From: UMGS1696 sp964463375
GTDB taxonomy: Bacteria; Bacillota; Clostridia; Oscillospirales; CAG-272
NCBI GenBank assembly: GCA_964463375.1
Contig: CAYXBQ010000001.1
Coordinates: 124,001 to 188,000 of the forward strand
Length of the DNA stretch: 64,000 bases
Direction: 5' to 3'
Shown: in pieces, positions 32,472 to 40,312 of the stretch
How positions within the stretch are numbered: position 1 is the first letter of the stretch
Layout: each line of letters opens with the position of its first letter
The notes under the pieces: model-generated
Seen by the model: the letters and a program-made list of their open reading frames with translations, nothing else
What the model was told of the DNA's origin: nothing
The model's database searches: none
Translations under genes and position numbers: made by a program

Positions 32472-34057
32472 ACGTTCGTTTCGCTTTTCGGTGCAGGTTT
32501 CTCTTGGAAGAAGTACACGCCGTAGTGGGCTTTGATCTCTCTATCCCGGCAGAATTCGTTGTAGTCGGGATCCAGGCCGGCCTTTTCTACCCTTTCGATG
32601 TCTCCCCAGGTGAACACGGGATAGGCGATGTCGAAGGTGTCTAAGAATTTGGGATCCTTTTCTTCGATGCCGGCTTTGGTTTCCGGGGTCATATCGTGAG
32701 CTTCGATCCGCACACCCTTTGCCAGACACAGGAAGTCGATGGTGTCCATGAGGAAGCGTTGGACGATATGCTGGTAGGCGGGATCCTTACTCAGGTCGTG
32801 GTGCTCTGCCGGGTCGTTTAGGCGGTCGTACAGGCAGGTCTGGCCGGTGAAGGGATAGTAGCTGAAGGTATACTGCTTGTCCACCAGATTCTTGCAGCTG
32901 TCGCAGAACTCGCTCATGTTCACCCGACGCGCCGGTACCGTGCCGTTTGCCATGCCCAACAGGGAGCGGGACACACCAAAGGCTTTGGTATCGCCGGCGA
33001 TATCCAATGCGGTAGCACCGATGTCCAGGTTGCCGCACAGGCAGTCACTGCGGGAGCCGGGCTGTATACCGGGCTGGTTGGCAATGATCAGGGGTACAAA
33101 CAGCTGGGCACGATAGGGCCAGGGGCCTTTGGTATCCACCAAGTGATCCATTTGCTCGCTGCCGTGGTCACTGGTGAAGATGATGGTGGTGTTCTCGTAC
33201 AGGCCGTTGTCCCGCAGAGACTGCACCAATCGGCCCACCAGCGCATCCAGCTCGCCGATCAGCTCACAGTACCGCTGGCGTTCCTGCATCCATTTGGCTA
33301 CGGCGTTGTCCGGATCCCGCAGGTCTTCGATGGTATTGATATTGGCACGGCGGTATTTTTCCACGTGGGATACGTCTTCTCGTTTGCTATTGTCCACCAG
33401 GGGGATCTTGGCGCTGTCTACCGCATCCTCCAATCCGTGGGGTGGGGTCAAGGGCTGGTGGGGTGCCACAAAGCCGCAGTACAGGAAGAAGGGGGCACCC
33501 GGTTCGCCTATGCCATCGGGAGCGGTGCCTGTTTTGGCATAGTGTGCTAAAAAATCCGTGGTACGGTCGCAGATCCAGCGGTCGTAGAACACTTCTTCCG
33601 GGTAGCGGAAACGGCCGGTCTCGTCTGCGTCTGCCCAGCTTCTGGCTTCCGGATACCGCTGGCGCAGCATCTGCATATAGGCGCCATCCCCGCTGGTGGA
33701 GAACAGGTCTAAGAATTGGTAGCCGATGGGGTTATTATCGGGCGCATGGTCGTAGCTGCCCACGGCAGCAGTCAGGTAGCCACAATCGTTCATGCGCTCC
33801 GGCAGGTAGGTGGTACCCGGCTTGCAGGGGATCTTGTTGGTCCAGGCATCGTGGGCGGACACCGGCAGGCCCGTGACCATGGAGGCTCTGGCGGGGGCGC
33901 ATACGGTGGAGGCTGTGATGGCGTTATCGAAGGTGATCCCGTTTGCGGAAAGGGCATCCAGGCACGGGGTCTGGATCCAGTCTGCACCATAGGGGCCTAT
34001 GAAATCCGGGCGCATTTGGTCTACTACGATCCATAGGATATTTCGTTTGGCGGACAT
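32468..34057 (-). CDS. sulfatase, Cys-type
   Basis: Hydrolyses sulfate esters. The 529-residue enzyme carries CAPAR (residues 53-57), the CxPxR motif whose Cys is converted to formylglycine. Metal ligands are in VVDQMRPDF near the N-terminus and TSDHGSEQ near residue 320. No signal peptide is seen, so it would act inside the cell. The anaerobic maturase needed for the Cys type is not in the window. It is downstream of a NimA-like gene (38 bp) and coupled to the CapD-like gene, an unusual pairing. AAAGGAT stands before the ATG. Confidence 0.92.
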   Translation of the reverse strand: MSAKRNILWIVVDQMRPDFIGPYGADWIQTPCLDALSANGITFDNAITASTVCAPARASMVTGLPVSAHDAWTNKIPCKPGTTYLPERMNDCGYLTAAVGSYDHAPDNNPIGYQFLDLFSTSGDGAYMQMLRQRYPEARSWADADETGRFRYPEEVFYDRWICDRTTDFLAHYAKTGTAPDGIGEPGAPFFLYCGFVAPHQPLTPPHGLEDAVDSAKIPLVDNSKREDVSHVEKYRRANINTIEDLRDPDNAVAKWMQERQRYCELIGELDALVGRLVQSLRDNGLYENTTIIFTSDHGSEQMDHLVDTKGPWPYRAQLFVPLIIANQPGIQPGSRSDCLCGNLDIGATALDIAGDTKAFGVSRSLLGMANGTVPARRVNMSEFCDSCKNLVDKQYTFSYYPFTGQTCLYDRLNDPAEHHDLSKDPAYQHIVQRFLMDTIDFLCLAKGVRIEAHDMTPETKAGIEEKDPKFLDTFDIAYPVFTWGDIERVEKAGLDPDYNEFCRDREIKAHYGVYFFQEKPAPKSETNV

Positions 34058-34095
34058 GATCGTATCCTTTCTATATGTCGTTCGCTATATTCGCA

Positions 34096-34599
34096 TCAAG
34101 CTTGTGTCGGTCTTTCCGGTGGGATACGCTTTTTGGCGGTATATTCGGTCACATCGATCCGGAGCACGCTGACCACCTTGACCAGCTTTTCGTCAAAGGT
34201 GAAGTCGCCGCCGGTCTGGGTCTTCATGAGCTGTGCCATGGCTGCGATCTTTTCTGCCGGCTCTTCCACGAACACAGCCGTTCCGTTGCCCATGACGGAG
34301 CGGTACGCCATACCGTAGCGGCAGGCCACGTCTCCCGCAAAAGGAGCCACGTCGCATTCCAGGGAAAAGAACACCTTGGGATTTTGGCGCAGTACCTCCA
34401 GCTTGCGGCCCTGGGTGGCACCGTGGAGGTACAGGGTCAAGCGGCCGCTTTCGTCCAGTGTGTAGCCATAATTCATGGGAACTACATAGGGTTCGTCGCC
34501 GTCCACCATACCGATGTGTACCACTTTGCTCTTTTCTAAGATCTCCCGGATCTCGTTTTGGTCGGTCACTTCTCGTTCTCGTCTTGTCATGCCGTGCAT
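34096..34599 (-). CDS. pyridoxamine 5'-phosphate oxidase-like flavoprotein, NimA type
   Basis: A 167-residue FMN-binding split-barrel protein. The opening MTRREREVTDQNEIREIL, then KVVHIGMVDGDEPYVVPMNYGY and KVFFSLECDV match the NimA group, best known for reductases that confer nitroimidazole resistance; many relatives have other or unknown roles. Resistance cannot be inferred here. GGGAGATATACG precedes the ATG at 34599. It has a consensus promoter and is the first gene of a probable three-gene unit with the sulfatase and dehydratase. Confidence 0.82.
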   Translation of the reverse strand: MHGMTRREREVTDQNEIREILEKSKVVHIGMVDGDEPYVVPMNYGYTLDESGRLTLYLHGATQGRKLEVLRQNPKVFFSLECDVAPFAGDVACRYGMAYRSVMGNGTAVFVEEPAEKIAAMAQLMKTQTGGDFTFDEKLVKVVSVLRIDVTEYTAKKRIPPERPTQA

Positions 34600-34638
34600 C
34601 GTATATCTCCCTTGTGTATGGACAGTTGTGTTTGTCCT

Positions 34639-34667
34639 ATTGTATCACTTTCTTTCGAGGCTGTCAA
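34639..34667 (-). promoter_or_regulatory. promoter of the NimA-sulfatase-dehydratase unit
   Basis: TTGACA (34667-34662), 17 bp, TACAAT (34644-34639), 40 bp before the NimA-like start. Confidence 0.82.
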
Positions 34668-34706
34668 GAGTTTGCTGTTTTTCTTTGGCGTTTTTGGCAA
34701 AAGGGC

Positions 34707-34735
34707 TTGCACATTCCGTTTGGATACGGTATAAT
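34707..34735 (+). promoter_or_regulatory. promoter of the tyrosine phosphatase gene
   Basis: TTGCAC (34707-34712), 17 bp, TATAAT (34730-34735), 41 bp before the ATG at 34777. Confidence 0.82.
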
Positions 34736-34776
34736 AGGATTGTTATTGTTTATGGCTACAAAGGAGACTAAACTCT

Positions 34777-35781
34777 ATGATCAAACTACTTTCGCCAAAG
34801 GAAGGTGCCGTTTTGGATCTTTGTACGGCTACCCAGCGGCAATTTGCGAAGAACAGCCGGGACTATGCTGTCCCTACCTTTGACTGGCGTAACCTGACCC
34901 AGACCACCGATCCGGACTGTTCTCTGCCGGCACCGATCCGATTTGCCTGGGAGGGCAATGGGGAGGCTGTGCTGCAGATCTCTGCTTCCCCAAACTTTGG
35001 TGGGGCGCTGATCCGGTCTGTGGTATGTGACACCGGAGTGGTGGATGTGTACAACTTGGAGATCGGGCGAACGTACCATTGGCGTGTTGTACAGAATGGG
35101 GTGGGCAGCGATGTACAGTCATTCTCCACCTGTGCCGATGCGCCGAGATGGATCTATATCGATGGTACCACCAATGTGCGGGACATGGGCGGCTGGCGTA
35201 CACCCTTGGGAGACAAGCCTACCGGGAAGATCCGGCAGGGGCTGCTCTATCGGGGGTCGGAGATGGATATTCACAAGACCATCACGGAGGCCGGGATCGC
35301 AGAGCTGCGGGATCATCTGGGCGTAAAGACGGATCTGGATCTGCGGGGCGAGGTCGTGGGGAAACGGTTCGACAGCCCGCTGGGGGACACTGTACAGTTT
35401 CGGCTGGTACCCATTGGGGCATACGATGAATTCTTCAAGGAGACAGCGCCGTATCGTGAGATCTTTTCGATCTTAGCGGATCCGGACAATTATCCCATTT
35501 ATTTTCACTGTTGGGGCGGCGCAGATCGAACCGGGTCTCTTGCCTGCCTGATCGAGGCGTTGTGCGGCGTTTCGGATGCCGATCAGGATCTGGATTATGA
35601 GCTGACTTCCCTGTCCGTTTGGGGACAGCGCAGCCGTCATGGGGAGGGCTGGCAGGCGTTTCAGTCGGAGCTGTGTACGTTGGGAGACACACGGCTACAG
35701 CAGGCTCGTGGCTTTCTGCGGCGTGCCGGCGTGCCGGATGCGGTCATGGATCGGGTGGTGGAGATATTGGTAGAGGATTGA
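34777..35781 (+). CDS. tyrosine-protein phosphatase with an N-terminal FN3-like domain
   Basis: A 334-residue phosphatase of the bacterial dual-specificity/tyrosine type. The P-loop is HCWGGADRTGS near residue 244, with the nucleophilic Cys and the Arg of HCX5R; TNVRDMGGW near residue 132 is typical of the family. Residues about 15-115 look like a fibronectin III-like sandwich (FAWEGNGEAVLQIS, GRTYHWRVV). No signal peptide is seen. The substrate may be a phosphoprotein, phosphoinositide or sugar phosphate. AAAGGAG precedes the ATG. It is monocistronic with a strong terminator. Confidence 0.88.
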   Translation: MIKLLSPKEGAVLDLCTATQRQFAKNSRDYAVPTFDWRNLTQTTDPDCSLPAPIRFAWEGNGEAVLQISASPNFGGALIRSVVCDTGVVDVYNLEIGRTYHWRVVQNGVGSDVQSFSTCADAPRWIYIDGTTNVRDMGGWRTPLGDKPTGKIRQGLLYRGSEMDIHKTITEAGIAELRDHLGVKTDLDLRGEVVGKRFDSPLGDTVQFRLVPIGAYDEFFKETAPYREIFSILADPDNYPIYFHCWGGADRTGSLACLIEALCGVSDADQDLDYELTSLSVWGQRSRHGEGWQAFQSELCTLGDTRLQQARGFLRRAGVPDAVMDRVVEILVED

Positions 35782-35815
35782 CGACAGGCTTATGTGGCTG
35801 TGGTATACTAACAAT

Positions 35816-35851
35816 AAAACAGGCGTTATCCATGGGGATAGCACCTGTTTT
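35816..35851 (+). terminator. terminator of the tyrosine phosphatase gene
   Basis: Two 16-nt arms pair with two G-U pairs around a 4-nt loop (35832-35835). The second arm ends in TTTT, followed by a T-rich stretch. Confidence 0.82.
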
Positions 35852-35871
35852 CGTTTTGGCAAAAAAGAAAA

Positions 35872-35897
35872 GCCTTGCAGGATCCCTACAAGACTTC
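35872..35897 (-). terminator. terminator of the tRNA-Val gene
   Basis: Minus-strand hairpin with 10-bp arms (35894-35885 with 35881-35872, two G-U pairs) and a run of T after it, starting just past the tRNA 3' end. Confidence 0.75.
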
Positions 35898-35905
35898 TTT
35901 TATTC

Positions 35906-35979
35906 TGGAAACAACTGGAATCGAACCAGTGACCCCTTGCATGTCAAGCAAGTACTCTAACCAGCTGAGCTATGCTTCC
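35906..35979 (-). tRNA. tRNA-Val (anticodon GAC)
   Basis: A 74-nt cloverleaf on the minus strand. The acceptor arm GGAAGCA pairs with TGTTTCC (one G-U) and has discriminator A; the D-arm is GCTC/GAGT. The anticodon arm CTTGC/GCAAG carries loop TTGACAT, giving anticodon GAC (codons GUC and GUU). The T-arm is ACTGG/CCAGT around TTCGATT. CCA is not encoded. It has its own promoter and terminator. There is no integrase or attachment-site duplication next to it. Confidence 0.95.
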
Positions 35980-35996
35980 GTGCATTCAACGTCTAT

Positions 35997-36025
35997 ATTA
36001 TACCACACTTTCCTGCCAATTGCAA
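35997..36025 (-). promoter_or_regulatory. promoter of the tRNA-Val gene
   Basis: TTGCAA (36025-36020), 17 bp, TATAAT (36002-35997) with TG before the -10, about 18 bp before the tRNA 5' end. Confidence 0.85.
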
Positions 36026-36054
36026 TAGGTTTTGCAAATTTTTTTTGGATTTTT

Positions 36055-36096
36055 ACAAAAAAACACACACCGGGGAGAAGCTCGCCAGATGTGTGC
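36055..36096 (-). terminator. terminator of the DUF4430 lipoprotein gene
   Basis: Minus-strand arms CACACATC and GGTGTGTG (8 bp, one G-U) around a 16-nt loop, followed by a T-run. It lies about 35 bp after the stop codon. Confidence 0.75.
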
Positions 36097-36131
36097 TTTT
36101 GTTGGTCACTTATAAATCCTAACTGAATGGT

Positions 36132-36590
36132 TTACTCAGCGTCAGCCGTCAGATCTTCCGGTACGATGGGAGAGATCATGTAGTTCACTTCGATCACGTC
36201 GCCTTCGTTTACGGTGTTCACGTTCATCGTGCCGGTTTCGGGTTCGATGCCGTTGCACAGGTAGTACCAGCCGTAGATATTCACGTCGTCAGCGTATGCC
36301 TTGAAGTCTTCGCCGTCCAGGGTGATGTTGGAGATCCGGTTGTTGGCATCGGTCTCGCAGTTCACTTCGTTGTGTGCCAGTGCTTCGGTCACAGCCTGCA
36401 GAACTGTCGGGGGATTTTCGGTGGTGCCAGTTACGACCATATCAAAGGGGCCGAACTTGGTTTCGCCGTCTACTACCACGGAGATGGTGCAGTTCACAGT
36501 CACGGTCTCTGCTGCACCGCCGCAGGATACAACAGCCAGGGTCAGCAGGGTCAGTGCCAGAGCCAAAGCTAAAATCTTGATCTTTTTCAT
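36132..36590 (-). CDS. DUF4430-type small lipoprotein
   Basis: A 152-residue secreted lipoprotein. The signal peptide ends in LAVVSCG (lipobox Cys about residue 23). The rest is one beta-rich domain with PTVLQAVTEAL and IYGWYYLCNG, resembling the DUF4430 / transcobalamin-like C-terminal domain also found in adhesins and corrinoid binders. It lies on its own, with no transporter or corrinoid genes nearby, so the ligand is unknown. AGGAGG precedes the ATG, and a strong promoter (TTGACT, 17 bp, TATAAT) is just upstream. Confidence 0.78.
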   Translation of the reverse strand: MKKIKILALALALTLLTLAVVSCGGAAETVTVNCTISVVVDGETKFGPFDMVVTGTTENPPTVLQAVTEALAHNEVNCETDANNRISNITLDGEDFKAYADDVNIYGWYYLCNGIEPETGTMNVNTVNEGDVIEVNYMISPIVPEDLTADAE

Positions 36591-36630
36591 TTTGTTCCTC
36601 CTAATTGGTGAGATTTATATGACCATGACC

Positions 36631-36659
36631 ATTATACACGAAATCAGAACAAAAGTCAA
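36631..36659 (-). promoter_or_regulatory. promoter of the DUF4430 lipoprotein gene
   Basis: TTGACT (36659-36654), 17 bp, TATAAT (36636-36631), 40 bp before the start codon. The -35 is inside the end of the preceding transcription unit, 24 bp after the stop of the membrane-protein gene. Confidence 0.85.
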
Positions 36660-36682
36660 TATCTCTGCACACTTTTTTTAGA

Positions 36683-37189
36683 CTAATTTACTAACAGTGC
36701 TGCAAATGTTACACACAGGAAATACATTTCTAACAGACAGGAAAAAAACTGTGGGATCATGACAATAGAAAACCGCCTAACAGCATGTATGAACAGCCAA
36801 ATATGCAGCAGTACCGCCGCAGATAGCAGTATGGTACACAAAAAGGTGTGCAGCAGCGAAAAGAATAGCGGGTACCAGGACAGGGTCAACAGGTAGGTGA
36901 GCAGGCATATGAGTGCTTCTCTCCGGCCCGTGGGCAGGCGAAAGTTGGTGGGCAGGAGCAGGACACCGATCTCACAGCCGGACAATGCATACGTCAGGAG
37001 CCACAGGAGGAAGCACAGTGTGAAGCATGGGACAAAGGACGGCAATACCCCGGCACGATACGCCAACGGGGCACTGCAGCCATGGACCCACAGTAAGATC
37101 CCGCCGCATGTGGCGAAGACGATCCAGAAGCAGATGCGGCTGGTGTGGCGGGTCAGCAGTTTCCATTCCCGCTGCCATTGTTTTTTCAT
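36683..37189 (-). CDS. hypothetical integral membrane protein
   Basis: A 168-residue protein with about five hydrophobic segments, after a basic start (KKQWQREWKLLTRHTSR). I do not recognise a family; the layout recalls small ABC-2-like or accessory membrane proteins. It is the only gene in the window that ends in TAG. Its ribosome site (GGGGTG) lies in the descending arm of the terminator that follows PBP1A, and the U-tract of that terminator touches the ATG. Expression may therefore be low or conditional. Confidence 0.6.
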   Translation of the reverse strand: MKKQWQREWKLLTRHTSRICFWIVFATCGGILLWVHGCSAPLAYRAGVLPSFVPCFTLCFLLWLLTYALSGCEIGVLLLPTNFRLPTGRREALICLLTYLLTLSWYPLFFSLLHTFLCTILLSAAVLLHIWLFIHAVRRFSIVMIPQFFSCLLEMYFLCVTFAALLVN

Positions 37190-37192
37190 AAA

Positions 37193-37227
37193 AAGATCAC
37201 CCCATAGGCATTCTATGCGGTGATCTT
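37193..37227 (-). terminator. terminator after PBP1A, abutting the next start codon
   Basis: Minus-strand arms AAGATCACC and GGTGATCTT (9 bp) with an inner CATAG/CTATG stem, followed by TTTTT and directly by ATG of the next gene (37189). Confidence 0.78.
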
Positions 37228-37240
37228 CTGGCGTATTCGT

Positions 37241-40102
37241 TTACCAGCCGAAGATGATATGGCTATCGTCGTCCGGCTCGTTCTCTGACGGGGGAGACTG
37301 ATCCTCTGTCCAGATGTTGCCGTTTGTCGTTTCCGGCAGCGTTTCGTCCTCGTAGTAGGTGGTCTCATCCACGCCCATACCGCTGTCCTCAGTGCCGTCC
37401 AGGACATCTCCCGGATCGACCTCCGGCGGGGCTGCGGTCTCGGTCTCCGTTTCGTATTTGGAGGGGCCGCCCTTCCATCGGCTGTAGTCGCAGTGGAGAT
37501 AGCAATAGCCGTTGTTGGCGGTGGTGGCGTAGGAGGTGCCGCAGTAGTGCCCTTCTCCCAGGGAATTGTAGAAGAACGGCAGGCCGCCCCATTCACAGGG
37601 CATGACATTTGCCGGCAGATCCCGGTACACGTACTGGGCATCTGCCACGTAGATCTCCGTGGGGAAATCCCGGTCCTCTACCCGGATCAGGGCTGTCTTC
37701 ACCAGATCGCCGGGGTTGCATTCGTCCGAAGCGATCAGGCCTGTGGTGGCATCCCGCATGACGATCACGTGGGTATCGCAGTATTCGCTGGGTGCGGATT
37801 CTCTGGTGAAGTATCCAGTGGCGGCACGGCTGCCTCTGGGATCCAGAGAACAAGCCTCAGAGCACAGCAGACCGGAGTCCAGACAATAGGTGGCCTGGAT
37901 CACGCCCGGTGCCATCTCAAAGGTCTTCAGCGCTTCTCCGCCGGCGTTGGCTGCATCGATGTATTCCTTGTGCAGCATGGTCATGACGGTGTCCCAGATG
38001 GTCACAGAGGGGTTGGCTTTGAAGGCGCTCAGGGTCTGGTTCATTTCGTAGCCTGTCCACACACCGGCTACGTAGTAGGGTGTATAGCCTACGAAATACC
38101 GGTCGAAGTCGGCGGTGGTGGTACCGGTTTTGCCGGCTACGTCTACGGAATGGCGCAGGGTGATGCTGGTACCGGTACCATTGTTCACGACATTGTTCAT
38201 CATTTTGGTCATGATGGAGGCGGTCTCCGGGCTGATGACGATCTCGGGGTCATCGTCGTTTTCTAAGATCACGTTGTCGCTATTGTCGGTGACATACAGG
38301 TACAGGTTGGGTTCGTTGTACACGCCGTCGTTTTGGAAAATGCAATAGGCGGCGGTGATCTCCAGCACGGTGAGCCCGAAGCTGAGCTGTCCCAGACCCA
38401 ATGCGGCCAGACCCTTGTCGGTGATCACGGTGCCGTTTTGCCGGGTATAGGATTCCACCAGGCTATTGATATGGAGCTTGTTTTTGCCAAAGTCAAAGGC
38501 TTTTTCAACGGTCAGGTCTTCCAGCACCTTCATAGCCACGGTGTTCTTGGATACCTCGATGGCACGGTTGATGGTACACAGACCCTGGTAGGTATCCGGC
38601 AGGTTATGGGGGTAGGGGTCATAGACCACGCTGTCACCGGAACGGGATTCTTCATCAAAATACAGCGGTGTGTCGTCGTACACGGAGCCATAGGTGATGA
38701 TCCCTTCCTCCAAAGCGGGAGCGTATACGGTGATGGGCTTGATGGAGGAACCCGGCGGGCGCTTGGCGTCGGTGGCAAGGCTCTGGACACGGCTACCGGT
38801 CTTTTCGCCACGGCCACCCACCAGACCCAGCACGTCCCCGGTGTAGGGATCCATGATGACCATGGCAGACTGGGGTTGCAGTACGGCATTCCCAGCGGTG
38901 GGGAAATATTGGGCATCGTTATGGATGTAGACCTCTTCCAGGGTGTTCTGCACGTCCATGTCGATGGGCAGGTATACTTTATAACCGGAGGACAGCACGT
39001 GCTTTCCGGCGAAGGACTGAGACCAGCCGTATTTTTCCATGAAATGCTCGGTGAGCTGGTCAATGACGGCCTCGATGTACCAGTTGTACACGTGATACCC
39101 TTCCGACTGGGTGAATTCGTCGGTGGTATCGAAATAGGTGATCTCCAGATCGGCCTCGTATGCCGCTTCGGCTTCCGCATCGGAGATCCAGCCCAGCTCA
39201 TTCATACGGAAGATCACGTCGTTCCGGCGGTGGCGGTTGCCATGCTGCACCGTACCATTTTCCCGCACACGGTCTTCCTCGTGGTACAGCGGCTCATAGG
39301 CGGTAGGGCTTTTGACGATGGATGCAAGGCAGGCACACTGCACCAGATTTAATTCCGACACGTCCTTGCCGAAATAGAGGTTGGCGGCGGCCTGTACACC
39401 TTCGGCACCGTTGCCAAGATTGACGATGTTCAGGTACATCTCCAGAATTTCTTCTTTGCTCAGTTCTTTTTCCAGATTGAGCGCACGGAAGATCTCCTGC
39501 ACCTTTCGCTGGATGGTGACTTCATCCTCGCCGGTCAGGTTTTTGATGAGCTGCTGGGTGATGGTAGAGCCACCTGCTACGGAGTTGCCGGTGAAATAGT
39601 TGAACACTGCTTTTCCCGTGGTGATCCAGTCTACGCCACTATGCTCCATGAATCGGTGGTCTTCCATGGCGACAAAGGCATCGATCAGGTATTTTGGGAA
39701 CTGGTCGTAGGTGACCCAGATACTGCCGGATGCGCCGGAGATCCGCTCGTCTTCCCATTCCACAGGCGTACCGTTGCGGTTGATCCGATCCTCCTCGGAA
39801 TCGAACTCCATCACGTAGAATCGTGTGGTAGTGGTACCGGAGGCAGAGGTACGCAGCAAAGACGGATCGATGGTCAGATCCATGTAGTTGTTGATGTAGA
39901 TCGCAAAGACCGTGCCAACGATGATCCCGGTGATCAGGCCGATGAGCAGGACGGTCAGCAGGATATTGAGCACATAGGAGAAAATACGCAAGAGTACCTT
40001 GCCGATGGTGCCGAACACCTGCATCACTTCCAGCCCCCAGTTGACCTCGGCTTGTCCATCCGCAGGCTGCTTCACGGGCTTTTGGGGTGATAAATTTGCC
40101 AT
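37241..40102 (-). CDS. penicillin-binding protein 1A (bifunctional transglycosylase/transpeptidase)
   Basis: Class A PBP of 953 residues that polymerises and cross-links peptidoglycan at the outer membrane face. A single membrane segment lies at about 60-90. GT51 glycosyltransferase motifs follow (EDHRFMEHSGVDW near 150, GGSTITQQLIKNL). The transpeptidase motifs are SSIKP (near 450), SKNT (near 520) and KTGT (near 657). A Cys-containing region and an acidic Thr/Pro/Glu-rich tail complete it. The start at 40102 is taken from the match to family N-termini; the ribosome site (AAAGGG) is distant. A 37-nt palindrome lies about 70 bp upstream. Confidence 0.94.
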   Translation of the reverse strand: MANLSPQKPVKQPADGQAEVNWGLEVMQVFGTIGKVLLRIFSYVLNILLTVLLIGLITGIIVGTVFAIYINNYMDLTIDPSLLRTSASGTTTTRFYVMEFDSEEDRINRNGTPVEWEDERISGASGSIWVTYDQFPKYLIDAFVAMEDHRFMEHSGVDWITTGKAVFNYFTGNSVAGGSTITQQLIKNLTGEDEVTIQRKVQEIFRALNLEKELSKEEILEMYLNIVNLGNGAEGVQAAANLYFGKDVSELNLVQCACLASIVKSPTAYEPLYHEEDRVRENGTVQHGNRHRRNDVIFRMNELGWISDAEAEAAYEADLEITYFDTTDEFTQSEGYHVYNWYIEAVIDQLTEHFMEKYGWSQSFAGKHVLSSGYKVYLPIDMDVQNTLEEVYIHNDAQYFPTAGNAVLQPQSAMVIMDPYTGDVLGLVGGRGEKTGSRVQSLATDAKRPPGSSIKPITVYAPALEEGIITYGSVYDDTPLYFDEESRSGDSVVYDPYPHNLPDTYQGLCTINRAIEVSKNTVAMKVLEDLTVEKAFDFGKNKLHINSLVESYTRQNGTVITDKGLAALGLGQLSFGLTVLEITAAYCIFQNDGVYNEPNLYLYVTDNSDNVILENDDDPEIVISPETASIMTKMMNNVVNNGTGTSITLRHSVDVAGKTGTTTADFDRYFVGYTPYYVAGVWTGYEMNQTLSAFKANPSVTIWDTVMTMLHKEYIDAANAGGEALKTFEMAPGVIQATYCLDSGLLCSEACSLDPRGSRAATGYFTRESAPSEYCDTHVIVMRDATTGLIASDECNPGDLVKTALIRVEDRDFPTEIYVADAQYVYRDLPANVMPCEWGGLPFFYNSLGEGHYCGTSYATTANNGYCYLHCDYSRWKGGPSKYETETETAAPPEVDPGDVLDGTEDSGMGVDETTYYEDETLPETTNGNIWTEDQSPPSENEPDDDSHIIFGW

Positions 40103-40172
40103 AAAGGGGTTTCCCTTTCTGTTGTTTTCCCTGGTTCGCACCCACCAATTGGGCAGGCTTTGCCAGGGCATT

Positions 40173-40209
40173 CACCGTGGTTACTACCACTGTGGTAATA
40201 ACCACGGTG
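40173..40209. promoter_or_regulatory. 37-nt near-perfect palindrome upstream of PBP1A
   Basis: Centred on T at 40191, 17 of 18 base pairs match; the only mismatch is C40184/A40198. The inner part reads TACCACTGTGGTA and the outer arms CACCGTGGTTA/TAACCACGGTG. It lies between dnaE and PBP1A. No U-tract follows in either direction, so it is more likely an operator or leader structure than a terminator. Confidence 0.6.
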
Positions 40210-40312
40210 CTTTGAGGATAGTATACACCTTATTTTTGAATTTGATATGAACATCTGCTTGGAAATGCCGGTGTATGCAAATTTTTACATTTTTGCGCTC
40301 GATGTTTCATGG

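Noticed and set aside
34096..34599. NimA-like protein as a nitroimidazole resistance gene
   Set aside because: The family is broad and mostly of unknown role; nothing in the sequence or context specifies resistance.
35778..35809. Promoter TTGACG ... TATACT at the end of the phosphatase gene
   Set aside because: The spacer is 20 bp, and the site leads straight into the phosphatase terminator and a tRNA on the other strand.
35906..35979. tRNA-Val as an integration site
   Set aside because: No integrase, mobile genes or duplicated tRNA end were found nearby.
40173..40209. Palindrome as a rho-independent terminator of dnaE
   Set aside because: No T-run follows the hairpin on either strand.
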